DNA from: JBFLVU01 sp964589625
GTDB taxonomy: Bacteria; Acidobacteriota; UBA4820; DSQY01
Assembly (NCBI GenBank): GCA_964589625.1
Contig: CAZPSH010000012.1
Coordinates: 10,420 to 74,419 of the forward strand
Direction of reading: 5' to 3'
Length of the DNA stretch: 64,000 nucleotides
Each line of letters opens with the position of its first letter. Position 1 is the stretch's first letter. The notes under the pieces were generated by a model. That model was not told the origin of the DNA. It made no database searches and was given only the letters and a program-made list of their open reading frames with translations. Below are positions 9,553-18,128 of this stretch, one piece after another. A program made the translations under genes and the position numbers.

Positions 9553-10661
9553 TGGAGGAGGCGGGGTTCCGGGATCCCCGGGCCGTGGCGGCGCTCCTGC
9601 GGGCGGCGAAGGCGGAAGCTGCCTCCCTCCACCGGCCGCTCGTCCTCATGGAGGTCTGCGGCACCCACACCCACGCCATCGCCGAGGCGGGCCTGCGGGG
9701 CAAGCTCGCCCCCGAAATCCGCCTCGTCTCGGGTCCCGGCTGTCCCGTCTGCGTGACGCCCGTCGGGTACCTGGACCGCGCCGAGGCCCTGGCCCGCCAG
9801 AGGAACGCCGTCCTCTGCACCTTCGGCGACCTCTTCCGCGTGCCCTCGAGCACGGGGAGCCTGGAGCGGCTCAAGGCCGAGGGCGGGGACGTGCGGATCG
9901 TCTACTCCCCCCGGGAGGCCCTGCGCGTGGCCGCCGAGAACCCCGGGCGCGAGGTGGTCTTCCTCGCCGTGGGCTTCGAGACCACGGCCCCCACCATCGC
10001 CGCGGCGCTCGTGGAGGCCGAAGGCGCGGGCCTCTCCAATTTCATGATCCTTCCCGGGAACAAGACGGTCCCGATGCCCTTGCGCGTTCTGGCGGGGGAT
10101 CCGGCGCTTCGCCTCGACGGCTTTCTCCTTCCGGGCCACGTCTCCGTGGTCACCGGTTCGGAGGCCTTTTCCTTCCTGGCCACGGACTACGGCATCCCCT
10201 CGGCGGTCGTTGGCTTCGCCCCGACGGACGTTCTGGCGGGCGTGGCCGACCTGGCCGCCCAGCGGCGCGGCGGGCGGGCGGGAGTCTCCAATCTCTACGG
10301 AAGGGCCGTCACGCCGCGGGGAAACGCGGTCGCCCGCGCGGCGATGGACCGCGTCTTTCGACCGGATGCCTCGGACTGGAGGGGCCTGGGTCCCATCCCG
10401 GATTCGGGGCTGTCGCTCCGGGAGTCCCTGGCCCACCGGGACGCCTCCCGCCTGGCCGTGGACGTTCCGGCCCCCGAGGAGCCCGCGGGGTGCCTCTGCG
10501 GTGAGGTGTTGAAGGGGGCCGTGGAGCCGCCCGCGTGCCCGCTCTTCGGAACGGCCTGCACGCCGGACCTTCCCGTCGGGGCTTGCATGGTGTCCAGCGA
10601 GGGAACCTGCGCGGCCTACTACCGCCACGAACGCTGGCGACTCGCGGGCGGCGCGGCGTGA
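9552..10661 (+). CDS. hypD: HypD, Fe(CN)2CO scaffold of hydrogenase maturation
   Basis: A 369-residue iron-sulfur protein that, with HypC, assembles the Fe(CN)2CO moiety. Visible family motifs are MEVCGTHTHAI near residue 34, SGPGCPVCVTP near 63, and GFETTAPT near 140, plus a C-terminal cysteine cluster (CLCGEVLKG, CPLFGTACTP, CAAYYRH) for a [4Fe-4S] centre. ATG 9552 overlaps the hypC stop by one base; an in-frame GTG three bases earlier is an alternative start. hypE starts inside its stop codon region (GTGA). Confidence 0.96.
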   Translation: MEEAGFRDPRAVAALLRAAKAEAASLHRPLVLMEVCGTHTHAIAEAGLRGKLAPEIRLVSGPGCPVCVTPVGYLDRAEALARQRNAVLCTFGDLFRVPSSTGSLERLKAEGGDVRIVYSPREALRVAAENPGREVVFLAVGFETTAPTIAAALVEAEGAGLSNFMILPGNKTVPMPLRVLAGDPALRLDGFLLPGHVSVVTGSEAFSFLATDYGIPSAVVGFAPTDVLAGVADLAAQRRGGRAGVSNLYGRAVTPRGNAVARAAMDRVFRPDASDWRGLGPIPDSGLSLRESLAHRDASRLAVDVPAPEEPAGCLCGEVLKGAVEPPACPLFGTACTPDLPVGACMVSSEGTCAAYYRHERWRLAGGAA

Positions 10662-11677
10662 GGGCCTCCGACCGGATCCTCCTGGGCCACGGGGCGGGGG
10701 GCCGCCTGACGCGAGCCCTCGTGAAAGACCTCTTCGTGCCCCTCTTCTCCAATCCGGCCCTGGAGGCCCTCTCCGACGCCGCCGTCCTCCCGGCCTGGCC
10801 CGGCGGGCGTCCGGCCCTGACCACGGATGCCTTCGTGGTGGACCCCATCGAGTTCCCCGGCGGAGACCTGGGCCGCCTGTCCGTCTGCGGGACCGTCAAC
10901 GACCTGTGCGTCTCGGGCGCGCGGCCCCTCTGGCTTACCTTCGCCCTCGTGCTGGAGGAGGGGGCCGAGATGGGGCTCGTCCGGCGTTGCGCGGAGAGCG
11001 CGGCGGAGGCGGCCCGGGACGCGGGCGTCCAGATCGTGGCGGGGGACACGAAGGTGGTGCCGAAGGGCAGGGGGGACAGGATCTACGCGGTCACGGCGGG
11101 CCTCGGCTCGGTGCCCGAGGGCCGGGACTGGGGAGACCACCGGGTGGCCGAGGGCGACGCGCTCCTCGTGACGGGCGCCGTCGGGGACCACGGCGCCACG
11201 ATCATGGCATGCCGCCACGGCATGGCGGGGGAGGGACTGCGGTCGGACGTGGCGCCCCTCAACGGCTTGGTGGAAGCCCTCGCCGCTTCGGGGGCGCAGG
11301 TGCGGTCCCTCCACGATCCCACCCGGGGGGGGGTGCTCGTGACCTGCCACGAAGTGGCCGAGCGGGCCGGGGTCCGGATCGTGCTCGACGAGGAGGCGCT
11401 CCCGGTCCGCGGCGAAGTCCGCGCCGTGTGCGACCTCCTGGGCCTCCACCCCCTCTCCAGCCCCTGCGAGGGCCGGGCCTTGGTCTTCGTGGAAGCAGGG
11501 CACGCGGAGCGGGCGCTCAAGGCGCTCCGGAACCACCCCTACGGGACGGGGGCGGAGCGGGTCGGCCGGGTGGAGGCGGGCGGAACAGGTGCGTCCCCCG
11601 TGGCGGTCCGGACCCTGTCGGGGGAGGAGCGCCCCCTCGATCTGCTCTCGGGGGCAGAACTTCCGAGGATCTGCTGA
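10658..11677 (+). CDS. hypE: HypE, carbamoyl dehydratase of hydrogenase maturation
   Basis: A 339-residue PurM/AIR-synthase-like enzyme. It accepts the carbamoyl group from HypF on its C-terminal cysteine and dehydrates it with ATP to the thiocyanate that donates cyanide. The protein ends in PRIC, exactly the required C-terminal Cys. ILLGHGAGGRL near the start and HDPTRGGV near 210 are family motifs. It starts with GTG overlapping the hypD stop by 4 bases, with no separate ribosome site, so translation is coupled. Confidence 0.97.
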   Translation: MRASDRILLGHGAGGRLTRALVKDLFVPLFSNPALEALSDAAVLPAWPGGRPALTTDAFVVDPIEFPGGDLGRLSVCGTVNDLCVSGARPLWLTFALVLEEGAEMGLVRRCAESAAEAARDAGVQIVAGDTKVVPKGRGDRIYAVTAGLGSVPEGRDWGDHRVAEGDALLVTGAVGDHGATIMACRHGMAGEGLRSDVAPLNGLVEALAASGAQVRSLHDPTRGGVLVTCHEVAERAGVRIVLDEEALPVRGEVRAVCDLLGLHPLSSPCEGRALVFVEAGHAERALKALRNHPYGTGAERVGRVEAGGTGASPVAVRTLSGEERPLDLLSGAELPRIC

Positions 11678-11728
11678 CGGGCTGCCAGGCCCGGTGGGCC
11701 CGGGGGCCGGATGAGAGGATGAGCTCCC

Positions 11729-12085
11729 ATGCATGAGTGGTCCCTGGCCTGCGCCCTCGTGAAAACCGCCGAAGAGGAGGCCGCCCGAAGGGGGGCTTCC
11801 AGGGTCTTCGAGGTGTCCGTCTCGGTGGGCTTCCTCACGGGCGTGGTGCCCGAACTCCTCGAGAGGGCCTACGACATGGCGCGCCAGGGGACGGGCCTGG
11901 AGGGCGCGCCGCTACGGATCGAGGTGGCGCCCGTGCGGGCCCGGTGCGGGGGCTGCGGGCGGGAAAGCGTGTTCGAAGGCTACGCCCTGGCTTGTCCGGC
12001 GTGCGGGCGGCCGGGAATGGAGGTCCTCTCGGGGGACGACATCCTCCTGAGGGGTTTGGACCTGGAGGTGGGCGGCTCGGCCTGA
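11729..12085 (+). CDS. hypA: HypA, nickel metallochaperone
   Basis: A 118-residue protein that, with HypB, inserts nickel into the hydrogenase large subunit. It begins MHEWSLA: His2 and Glu3 form the conserved nickel site. Two CxxC pairs at about residues 74-77 and 91-94 (CGGCG, CPACG) make the structural zinc site. It is separated from hypE by 51 bases and from hypB by 18. Length is normal. Confidence 0.95.
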   Translation: MHEWSLACALVKTAEEEAARRGASRVFEVSVSVGFLTGVVPELLERAYDMARQGTGLEGAPLRIEVAPVRARCGGCGRESVFEGYALACPACGRPGMEVLSGDDILLRGLDLEVGGSA

Positions 12086-12103
12086 GCCGTTCGGGAGGGG
12101 ACG

Positions 12104-12841
12104 ATGTGCGAAACCTGCGGCTGCGGCCTGCCCGAGGAGGCCAAACACGCCCACGAGGGCCACGGCCACGACCATCCTCACAGGGAGGAGGCGCGCCTCT
12201 ACCGGAGCCTGCTCGAAGCCAACGAGGTGCAGGCCCGTGAAAACCGGGAACACCTCCTGGAGCACCGGGTCCTCGCCGTCAACCTCATGTCCGGCCCAGG
12301 ATCCGGAAAGACGAGCCTCATCGAAGCCCTGGCAGGGGTCACAGGCGGCCGGTGGCGCCTCGGCGTCATCGAGGGAGACCTCGCCACCGATCGAGACGCG
12401 GCCCGCGTGCGGGCCCTCGGGCTCCCCGTCCACCAGGTGACGACGGGATCCACCTGCCACCTCGACGCGGCCATGGTCCACGGAGCCCTCCACGCCCTTC
12501 CCCTGGAGGACCTGGACCTCCTGGTGGTGGAGAACGTGGGGAACCTTGTCTGTCCAGGGCTTTACGACCTGGGGTGCCACTTGAACGGGGTCCTCCTCTC
12601 GGTGACCGAGGGAGACGACAAAGTGGCCAAATACCCCGTGGCGTTCCGCCACGCCCAGTTCTTCTGCATCACCAAGACCGATCTCCTCCCCCACGTGGAC
12701 TTCGACGTGGAGCGACCCAAGCGGGAGGCGCGCCTCCTCAAGGGAGACCTGAAGGTCTTCGCGTGCTCCTCCCGGGTACCCGGATCCCTCGACGGGTTTG
12801 CCGCCTACCTGGAGGGCGAGAGAAAGGCCCTCCTGGAGTAG
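12104..12841 (+). CDS. hypB: HypB, nickel-insertion GTPase
   Basis: A 245-residue SIMIBI GTPase that drives nickel delivery with HypA. The N-terminus has the high-affinity nickel motif MCETCGCG followed by a His-rich stretch (about residues 16-28, seven His), a nickel store seen in many HypB. The P-loop is SGPGSGKTS near 66; EGDLATDRDAA and VENVGNLVCP are family motifs, and the guanine-specificity element appears as ITKTDLL. GGGAGGGG precedes ATG 12104. Last gene of the hyp operon; a GC-rich hairpin follows. Confidence 0.97.
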   Translation: MCETCGCGLPEEAKHAHEGHGHDHPHREEARLYRSLLEANEVQARENREHLLEHRVLAVNLMSGPGSGKTSLIEALAGVTGGRWRLGVIEGDLATDRDAARVRALGLPVHQVTTGSTCHLDAAMVHGALHALPLEDLDLLVVENVGNLVCPGLYDLGCHLNGVLLSVTEGDDKVAKYPVAFRHAQFFCITKTDLLPHVDFDVERPKREARLLKGDLKVFACSSRVPGSLDGFAAYLEGERKALLE

Positions 12842-12904
12842 CCCGCCGGGGAGAACTTCTTGTCTGCCGCGGGCAGGGGTGTCCCGCCCGCCCGAAGCCC
12901 TTGT

Positions 12905-12931
12905 CCCCTTCGGGCCCCTTGGCCGAAGGGG
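12905..12931 (+). terminator. Hairpin after hypB, possible transcription terminator
   Basis: Perfect 9-bp stem CCCCTTCGG / CCGAAGGGG with a 9-base loop. No run of T follows on the plus strand, so termination would be weak or factor-dependent; it may also stabilise the 3' end of hyp mRNA. Confidence 0.4.
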
Positions 12932-12992
12932 AACTTCCAAAAAGTAAGTAAATGCTCGCATAAAGCTCCAATTGTGCATTATTTCGTTGTGT

Positions 12993-13090
12993 GATTGATG
13001 CCCAATCGGGAATGAGTGCTCATGTATGTATCAAGGCGATACAGCATGTGCGGGTTTGATGCCTCTATTTCGCCACCCCCGAATGTGGCG
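12993..13090. promoter_or_regulatory. Cluster of four palindromes, putative operator sites
   Basis: Four perfect inverted repeats: GATTG-5-CAATC (12993-13007), ATGAG-2-CTCAT (13012-13023), GTATC-5-GATAC (13028-13042) and CGCCAC-8-GTGGCG (13071-13090). Two have identical 5-5-5 geometry. They lie 33-130 bases upstream of the -35 of the hydrogenase promoter, where activators or repressors typically bind. No known consensus was recognised with confidence. Confidence 0.4.
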
Positions 13091-13122
13091 TATCCGTATG
13101 AAAACGTGATGGATTCTCAAGG

Positions 13123-13151
13123 TTGACATTTATTCCCAACCACCCTATCTT
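13123..13151 (+). promoter_or_regulatory. Strong sigma70-type promoter of the hyb operon
   Basis: TTGACA, exactly 17 bases, TATCTT: a perfect -35 and a 4-of-6 -10. Predicted start is near 13158, leaving a 44-base leader with AGGAGGT before hybO. Confidence 0.7.
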
Positions 13152-13201
13152 ACATCGTAGATTTTCGCTGTTTGGGGGGTCGCGCAAACAAGGAGGTGGC
13201 C

Positions 13202-14329
13202 ATGGGAAAGCCAAGGGGCATACCGTACGAACGTGTCCGGCCGCATGAGGGCGGCGAAGACGGTGGAGGCGTCCAGCGCAGGGATTTCCTCAAGACCTGC
13301 ACCCTCGCGGCCGCGTCGGTGGGTCTGCCGGCGTGGACCGCAAAAGTATGGGCGGAGAACGCCGCCAAGGGCCTCAAGCCCTCCGTCATCTGGCTGCACT
13401 TCCAGGAGTGCACGGGGTGTACGGAATCCCTTCTGAGGACCAGCCACCCCAAGGTCGCGGAGCTCATCCTCGATCTCGTCTCCCTGGACTACTGCGAGAC
13501 CCTCTTCGCCGCGGCGGGGTACCAGGCGGAGGAGGCCCTGCACGCGGCCATGGAGCAGAACGCGGGCAAGTACATCTGCGTGATCGAAGGCTCCATCCCG
13601 GTGAAGGAGAACGGCATCTACTGCAAGATCGGCGGGCGCACGGCCCTGGACATCGTGAACGACGTGGCCTCCAAGGCGGGCGCCCTCATCGCCATCGGCG
13701 CGTGCGCTTCGTGGGGCGGGATCGCCTCGGCGGATCCCAACCCGACGGGGGCCACGGGCGCCCCGGAGGTCCTCAAGGGAAAGACCGTCGTGACGATTCC
13801 CGGATGCCCCGCGAACCCCTACAACTTCCTGGGCGTGGCCCTGCAGTACGCGACCTTCGGCACGCTCCCGGCGCTGGACGAGCTGGGGCGGCCCAAGTTC
13901 GCTTACGGACGCGTCATCCACGAAGACTGCCCGAGGCGCCCCCACTTCGACGCCGGCCGCTTCGTCCAGCAGTTCGGAGACGAGGCGCACCGGCTCGGCT
14001 ACTGCCTTTACAAGATGGGGTGCAAGGGTCCCGCGACGCACGCCAACTGCTCCATTCAGCGCTTCGGCGAGGTGGAGGCTTGGCCCATCGGCATCGGCCA
14101 TCCCTGCGTGGGGTGCACGGAGCAGGCGGTCCTCTGGAAGATGCCCATCCACGCGACGGTGGAGATCACCCGGCCCACTCCGCCCGACGTCTACCCGGAG
14201 ATTCACGGAAAGCAGGGCAAGGTCGGCGCGGTGGCGACGGGCGTGGCGGGCCTCGTGGGAGGCGCGCTCATCGGCGCGGGCCTCATGGCCGCCAAGAAGG
14301 TGGCCTCCGAACCCGAGAAGGAGAAGTGA
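13202..14329 (+). CDS. hybO: [NiFe]-hydrogenase small subunit
   Basis: A 375-residue electron-transfer subunit carrying three iron-sulfur clusters, exported by the Tat system together with the large subunit. The twin-arginine motif RRDFLK is at about residues 27-32. The proximal-cluster motif ECTGCTES follows near 70, GACASWGG near 170, IPGCPANP near 190, then medial/distal cysteines (HEDCPRR, GYCLYKMGCKGP, HPCVGCTE). A C-terminal hydrophobic, glycine-rich helix (about 340-362) anchors it in the membrane. AGGAGGT precedes ATG 13202. Gene order O-A-B-C-D matches the E. coli hydrogenase-2 operon (group 1c-like). Confidence 0.95.
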   Translation: MGKPRGIPYERVRPHEGGEDGGGVQRRDFLKTCTLAAASVGLPAWTAKVWAENAAKGLKPSVIWLHFQECTGCTESLLRTSHPKVAELILDLVSLDYCETLFAAAGYQAEEALHAAMEQNAGKYICVIEGSIPVKENGIYCKIGGRTALDIVNDVASKAGALIAIGACASWGGIASADPNPTGATGAPEVLKGKTVVTIPGCPANPYNFLGVALQYATFGTLPALDELGRPKFAYGRVIHEDCPRRPHFDAGRFVQQFGDEAHRLGYCLYKMGCKGPATHANCSIQRFGEVEAWPIGIGHPCVGCTEQAVLWKMPIHATVEITRPTPPDVYPEIHGKQGKVGAVATGVAGLVGGALIGAGLMAAKKVASEPEKEK

Positions 14330-14330
14330 G

Positions 14331-15215
14331 ATGACCGTGGACCGACGCACCGCCCTCAAGGCGATGGCCGGGGTGGGCGCGGCCGCGGCCGCGGGAAGCG
14401 CCGTCTCTCTGGAGGCCCGCGAAAAGCGGGTGGCGCCTCCCGACGCCTTGGGCATGCTGTACGACGCCACGCGCTGCATCGGCTGCAAGGCCTGCGTGGT
14501 GGCGTGCAAAAACGCCAACAACATGCCCACGGATTGGGATCCGCAGCGCCTCTACGACTACCCCACGGACCTGAACGGAAAGACGAAGAACATCATCAAG
14601 CTCTACAAGGAAGGAGAGACCGTCTCCTATGTCAAGCGCCAGTGCATGCACTGCATCGATCCCGGATGCGTGGGGGCGTGCATGATCGGCGCGCTGCAGA
14701 AGCGGGACCACGGCGTGGTGACCTGGGACGGAGACCGCTGCATCGGGTGCCGGTACTGCCAGATCGCCTGCCCCTACGAGATCCCCAAGTTCGAGTGGGA
14801 CAAAGCCGTTCCCAAGATCGTCAAATGCGAGCTGTGCAAGGACCGGAAGGACAAGCCCTTCAACCCCGCGTGTTGCGAGGTTTGCCCGCGGCAGGCCGTG
14901 GTTTTCGGGAAGTACGAGGATCTGCTCGCGGACGCGAAGAAGCGCCTGGCCGACGCCCCGGAGCTTTACGAGCCGAAGATCTTCGGCGAGCGCGACGGCG
15001 GCGGCACCCAGGTCCTCTATCTCTCCAAGGCCGGCGTGCCCTTCGAAGCCCTGGGCCTCCCGAACCTGGGTGAGAAGCCGATCCCCGAGACGGCCCAGAA
15101 GATCCAACACGGCGTCTACCAAGGGTTCATCGCCCCGGCGGTGCTGTACGTGATCCTCGGCGCCGTGATCTGGCGGAACAGGAAGGGCCAGTCCGCGGAG
15201 GAGGTCAAGCCATGA
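14331..15215 (+). CDS. hybA: HybA-like periplasmic ferredoxin subunit
   Basis: A 294-residue iron-sulfur protein passing electrons from the hydrogenase to the membrane quinone-reacting subunit. It has a Tat-like N-terminus (DRRTALKAM), then four cysteine groups typical of the DmsB/HybA family: CIGCKACVVAC near 47, CMHCIDPGCVGAC near 105, CIGCRYCQIACP near 140, and CELCKDR with CCEVCP near 165-185. A C-terminal membrane helix (about 262-282) provides the HybA-type anchor. It starts one base after the hybO stop and overlaps hybB. Confidence 0.93.
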   Translation: MTVDRRTALKAMAGVGAAAAAGSAVSLEAREKRVAPPDALGMLYDATRCIGCKACVVACKNANNMPTDWDPQRLYDYPTDLNGKTKNIIKLYKEGETVSYVKRQCMHCIDPGCVGACMIGALQKRDHGVVTWDGDRCIGCRYCQIACPYEIPKFEWDKAVPKIVKCELCKDRKDKPFNPACCEVCPRQAVVFGKYEDLLADAKKRLADAPELYEPKIFGERDGGGTQVLYLSKAGVPFEALGLPNLGEKPIPETAQKIQHGVYQGFIAPAVLYVILGAVIWRNRKGQSAEEVKP

Positions 15216-16396
15216 GCGCCCACCTGGAAGCGACGCCCGTCGGCGGCCCCATCCTCACCCGGCCCTTCAAGTGGCTCCTCGCCGTTTTTGGCGTGTGGGT
15301 CTTCCTCCTGGCGTGGCGTTTCCTGGCCGGTCTGGGCGCCACCACGGCCCTTAACGACGGATACGCCTGGGGCATCTGGATCGCCTTCGACGTGGTCACC
15401 GGAACCGCCCTCGGGTGCGGCGGATACGCCTTGGCGATCCTCGTCTACATCCTCAACAAAGGGGCCTATCACCCCCTGGTGCGCCCCGCCATCCTCACGA
15501 GCGCGCTGGGCTACTCCATGGCGGGCTTCGCCATCGTGGTGGACGTGGGCCGCTACTGGTGGATCTACCGGATCCCCATACGCTTTTGGCAGTGGAACCT
15601 CAACTCGGCGCTTCTGGAGGTGGCCCTCTGCGTGATGGCCTACATCTTCGTGCTCTGGCTGGAGCTTTCGCCCGCTTTCATGGAGAAGTGGAAGGTGGAG
15701 GCGCCCCTGCCGATCCTGAAGAGCCTCTCCTCGGCCCTCCACCCCGTGATCAACAAGCTCATGATCTTCATCGTCGCCCTGGGGCTGCTGCTGCCCACCA
15801 TGCACCAGTCTTCCCTGGGCGCCGTGATGCTGCTCGCGGGCCACAAGCTCCACGCGCTGTGGAACACGCCCTTCATCCCGCTCCTCTTCCTCGTCTCGGT
15901 CATCGCCATGGGATACGCCGTTGTGGTCCTCGAGGGCTCCCTGGCGAGCCACTACTTCAAGAGGAAGCGCGAGACGGAGATGCTCGGGCGCTTGTCGGGC
16001 GTCATGGTCGTGGTCCTCTCCGTTTATCTGGTCCTGCGCTTCGCGGATCTCCTCTGGCGCGGGGCCCTCGGGGCCGCGTTCACCTCCGGTTGGATGAGCG
16101 TCTTCTTCTGGATCGAGACGGCCCTGTCCGTCGCGCCCCTCGTGATGCTCGCCTCCAAGGCGGGGCGCCTGGATCCGGTGGTGCAGTTCCGCGCGGCCCT
16201 CTTCATGCTGCTGGGGGGGACACTCTATCGGTTCAACAGCTACCTCATCGGATTCGACCCGGGCGAGGGCATCTCGTATTTCCCCTCGGTCCCGGAGATG
16301 TTCATCACGTTCGGGATCGTGGCCCTCGAGATCATGCTCTACATCGTGATCGTCAAGAGGTTCCCGATCCTCGCCGGCGCGCCCAAGAAGGCCTAG
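15212..16396 (+). CDS. hybB: HybB/NrfD-family membrane quinone-interacting subunit
   Basis: A 394-residue polytopic membrane protein with about ten hydrophobic segments, of the NrfD/PsrC/HybB family that exchanges electrons with menaquinone without haem. Length matches E. coli HybB (392). The overlap of 4 bases with hybA indicates coupled translation. It links periplasmic H2 oxidation to the quinone pool, which QmoABC and DsrMKJOP encoded further right also use. DsrP at 50708-51883 is a distant relative. Confidence 0.92.
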   Translation: MSAHLEATPVGGPILTRPFKWLLAVFGVWVFLLAWRFLAGLGATTALNDGYAWGIWIAFDVVTGTALGCGGYALAILVYILNKGAYHPLVRPAILTSALGYSMAGFAIVVDVGRYWWIYRIPIRFWQWNLNSALLEVALCVMAYIFVLWLELSPAFMEKWKVEAPLPILKSLSSALHPVINKLMIFIVALGLLLPTMHQSSLGAVMLLAGHKLHALWNTPFIPLLFLVSVIAMGYAVVVLEGSLASHYFKRKRETEMLGRLSGVMVVVLSVYLVLRFADLLWRGALGAAFTSGWMSVFFWIETALSVAPLVMLASKAGRLDPVVQFRAALFMLLGGTLYRFNSYLIGFDPGEGISYFPSVPEMFITFGIVALEIMLYIVIVKRFPILAGAPKKA

Positions 16397-16416
16397 CGCG
16401 AAGGGGGTGAGTTGAC

Positions 16417-18114
16417 ATGGCACGGATCACGGTAGATCCGATCACTCGAATCGAAGGCCACCTCCGCATCGACGTGGAGGTGGACGGGGGCGCCGTGCGG
16501 GACTCCTGGTCCTCGGGCCAGATGTACCGCGGCATCGAGACCATCCTGAAGGGCCGGGACCCGCGGGACGCCTGGCTCTTCACCCAGAGGTTCTGCGGCG
16601 TGTGCACGACGGTGCACGCCATCGCCTCGGTGAGGGCCGTGGAGAACGCCCTCAACATGGAGGTTCCCCTCAACGCCCAGTACATCCGGAACCTCCTCAT
16701 CCTGGCCCACGGCCTCCACGACCACATCGTCCACTTCTACCACCTGTCCGCCCTGGACTGGGTGGACGTGGTGGAGGCCCTCAAGGCCGACCCCGCCAAG
16801 GCCGCGAGCCTCGGAGAGAGCCTCTCGCCCTGGCCCGGCAACTCGAAGCGCCAGATGGAGGCGGTGAAGGCCAAGCTGAAGGAGTTCGTGGACCGCGGCC
16901 AGCTGGGCATCTTCGCCAACGGCTACTGGGGGCACTCGGCCATGAAGCTTCCACCCGAGGTGAACCTCCTGGCCGTGAACCACTACCTCCAGGCCCTCGA
17001 TTACCAGCAGAAGGCCAACAAGGTCGTGGCCATCCTCGGCGGGAAGACGCCCAACATCCAGAACCTGGCCGTGGGCGGCGTGGCCAACGCCATCAACCTG
17101 GACAACGAGTCCGCCCTCAACATGACCAAGCTCTTCGCCGTGAAGGACCTCCTCGACGACGTGGCCACCTTCGTCCAGCAGGTCTACCTGGTGGACGTCT
17201 GTGCCGTGGGCGCCCTGTACGCCCACTGGCTCGGCTACGGGGCCGGGGTCACCAACTACCTCGCCGTTCCCGATCTGGCCCTCGACACCAAGGGCACCCA
17301 GTTCGACCTCCCTGGCGGGACCATCTTTGAAGGCAACCTCGGCGGGGCCAAGGCCATCACGTCCTTCCAAGACGCCTATTTCAAGGAGAACGTGGAGGAG
17401 TCCATCGCCCACTCCTGGTACGACGGCGACTGGCAGAGGCACCCCTGGCAGGAGGACACGGAGCCCAAGTACTCGGAGTTCGATCCCAACGGGAAGTACT
17501 CGTGGGTCAAGTCCCCCCGGTTCATGGGCCGCCCCATGCAGGTGGGCCCGCTTGCACAGATGCTCGTGGGCTACGCCACGGGCCACGAGCTCATCAAGAA
17601 GTGGGTGGACTACGCCCTCGGCACGGCGGGGGCCGTGGCCGGCGCAAAGCTGGGGCCGGGCGTCCTCCACGGGACCCTCGGGCGCCACCTGGCCCGCGCC
17701 GTGCGCGCCACGGTCTTCTCGGAGCTGGCCGTCAAGCACTGGGGCCTGCTGGCCAACAACATCGGCAAGGGGGACACGGCGGTCTTCAACCCGCCGGAAT
17801 TCCCGAGCGGCGAGCAACAGGGATTCGGATTCCACGAGGCCCCGCGCGGAACGCTCAGCCACTGGGTCGTCATCGACAACGGCAAAATCAAGAACTACCA
17901 GGCCGTGGTTCCCTCCACATGGAACGCCGGACCGCGCGATGCCAAGGGTCAGAAGGGCCCGTACGAGGCCTCCCTTGTGGGCAACCCCATCGCCGATCCC
18001 AAGCGCCCCTTGGAAGTGCTGCGGACCATCCACTCCTTCGACCCCTGCCTCGCGTGCGCCATCCACACGGTGGACGTGGAGGGCCAGGAGCTGTCGAAGG
18101 TCCGGGTTTTGTAA
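16417..18114 (+). CDS. hybC: [NiFe]-hydrogenase large subunit
   Basis: A 565-residue catalytic subunit. The N-terminal Cys pair RFCGVCTTVHA (about 61-71) and the C-terminal pair DPCLACAIH (about 542-550) bind nickel; the nickel-binding Cys is not replaced by selenocysteine. The tail after that His (TVDVEGQELSKVRVL, 15 residues) is the peptide removed by the HybD protease after nickel insertion. PITRIEGHLRI at the N-terminus is the usual family opening. The protein has no signal peptide and would travel with HybO through Tat. Length matches E. coli HybC. Confidence 0.97.
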   Translation: MARITVDPITRIEGHLRIDVEVDGGAVRDSWSSGQMYRGIETILKGRDPRDAWLFTQRFCGVCTTVHAIASVRAVENALNMEVPLNAQYIRNLLILAHGLHDHIVHFYHLSALDWVDVVEALKADPAKAASLGESLSPWPGNSKRQMEAVKAKLKEFVDRGQLGIFANGYWGHSAMKLPPEVNLLAVNHYLQALDYQQKANKVVAILGGKTPNIQNLAVGGVANAINLDNESALNMTKLFAVKDLLDDVATFVQQVYLVDVCAVGALYAHWLGYGAGVTNYLAVPDLALDTKGTQFDLPGGTIFEGNLGGAKAITSFQDAYFKENVEESIAHSWYDGDWQRHPWQEDTEPKYSEFDPNGKYSWVKSPRFMGRPMQVGPLAQMLVGYATGHELIKKWVDYALGTAGAVAGAKLGPGVLHGTLGRHLARAVRATVFSELAVKHWGLLANNIGKGDTAVFNPPEFPSGEQQGFGFHEAPRGTLSHWVVIDNGKIKNYQAVVPSTWNAGPRDAKGQKGPYEASLVGNPIADPKRPLEVLRTIHSFDPCLACAIHTVDVEGQELSKVRVL

Positions 18115-18128
18115 CGGGCGGGCGGGCG

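Larger units (their letters stand above)
12842..13201 (+). other. Gene-free regulatory region before the hydrogenase operon
   Basis: No credible gene. From left to right it holds a hairpin after hypB (12905-12931), then an AT-rich stretch (about 12945-13170) unlike the GC-rich surroundings, containing four small palindromes (12993-13090), a consensus-like promoter (13123-13151) and a ribosome binding site AGGAGGT (13191-13197). Confidence 0.8.

Noticed and set aside
12993..13007. FNR-type site (TTGAT-4-ATCAA) before the hydrogenase promoter
   Set aside because: TTGAT is followed by a half-site that does not match ATCAA; the perfect repeat present is GATTG-5-CAATC.
12945..13120. Foreign insertion or IS remnant in the AT-rich stretch before hybO
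   Set aside because: No terminal inverted repeats, target duplication or transposase fragment; a regulatory region explains the composition better.
16393..18066. A 557-residue minus-strand frame opposite hybC
   Set aside because: Shadow of the hydrogenase large subunit; no motif and no start context.
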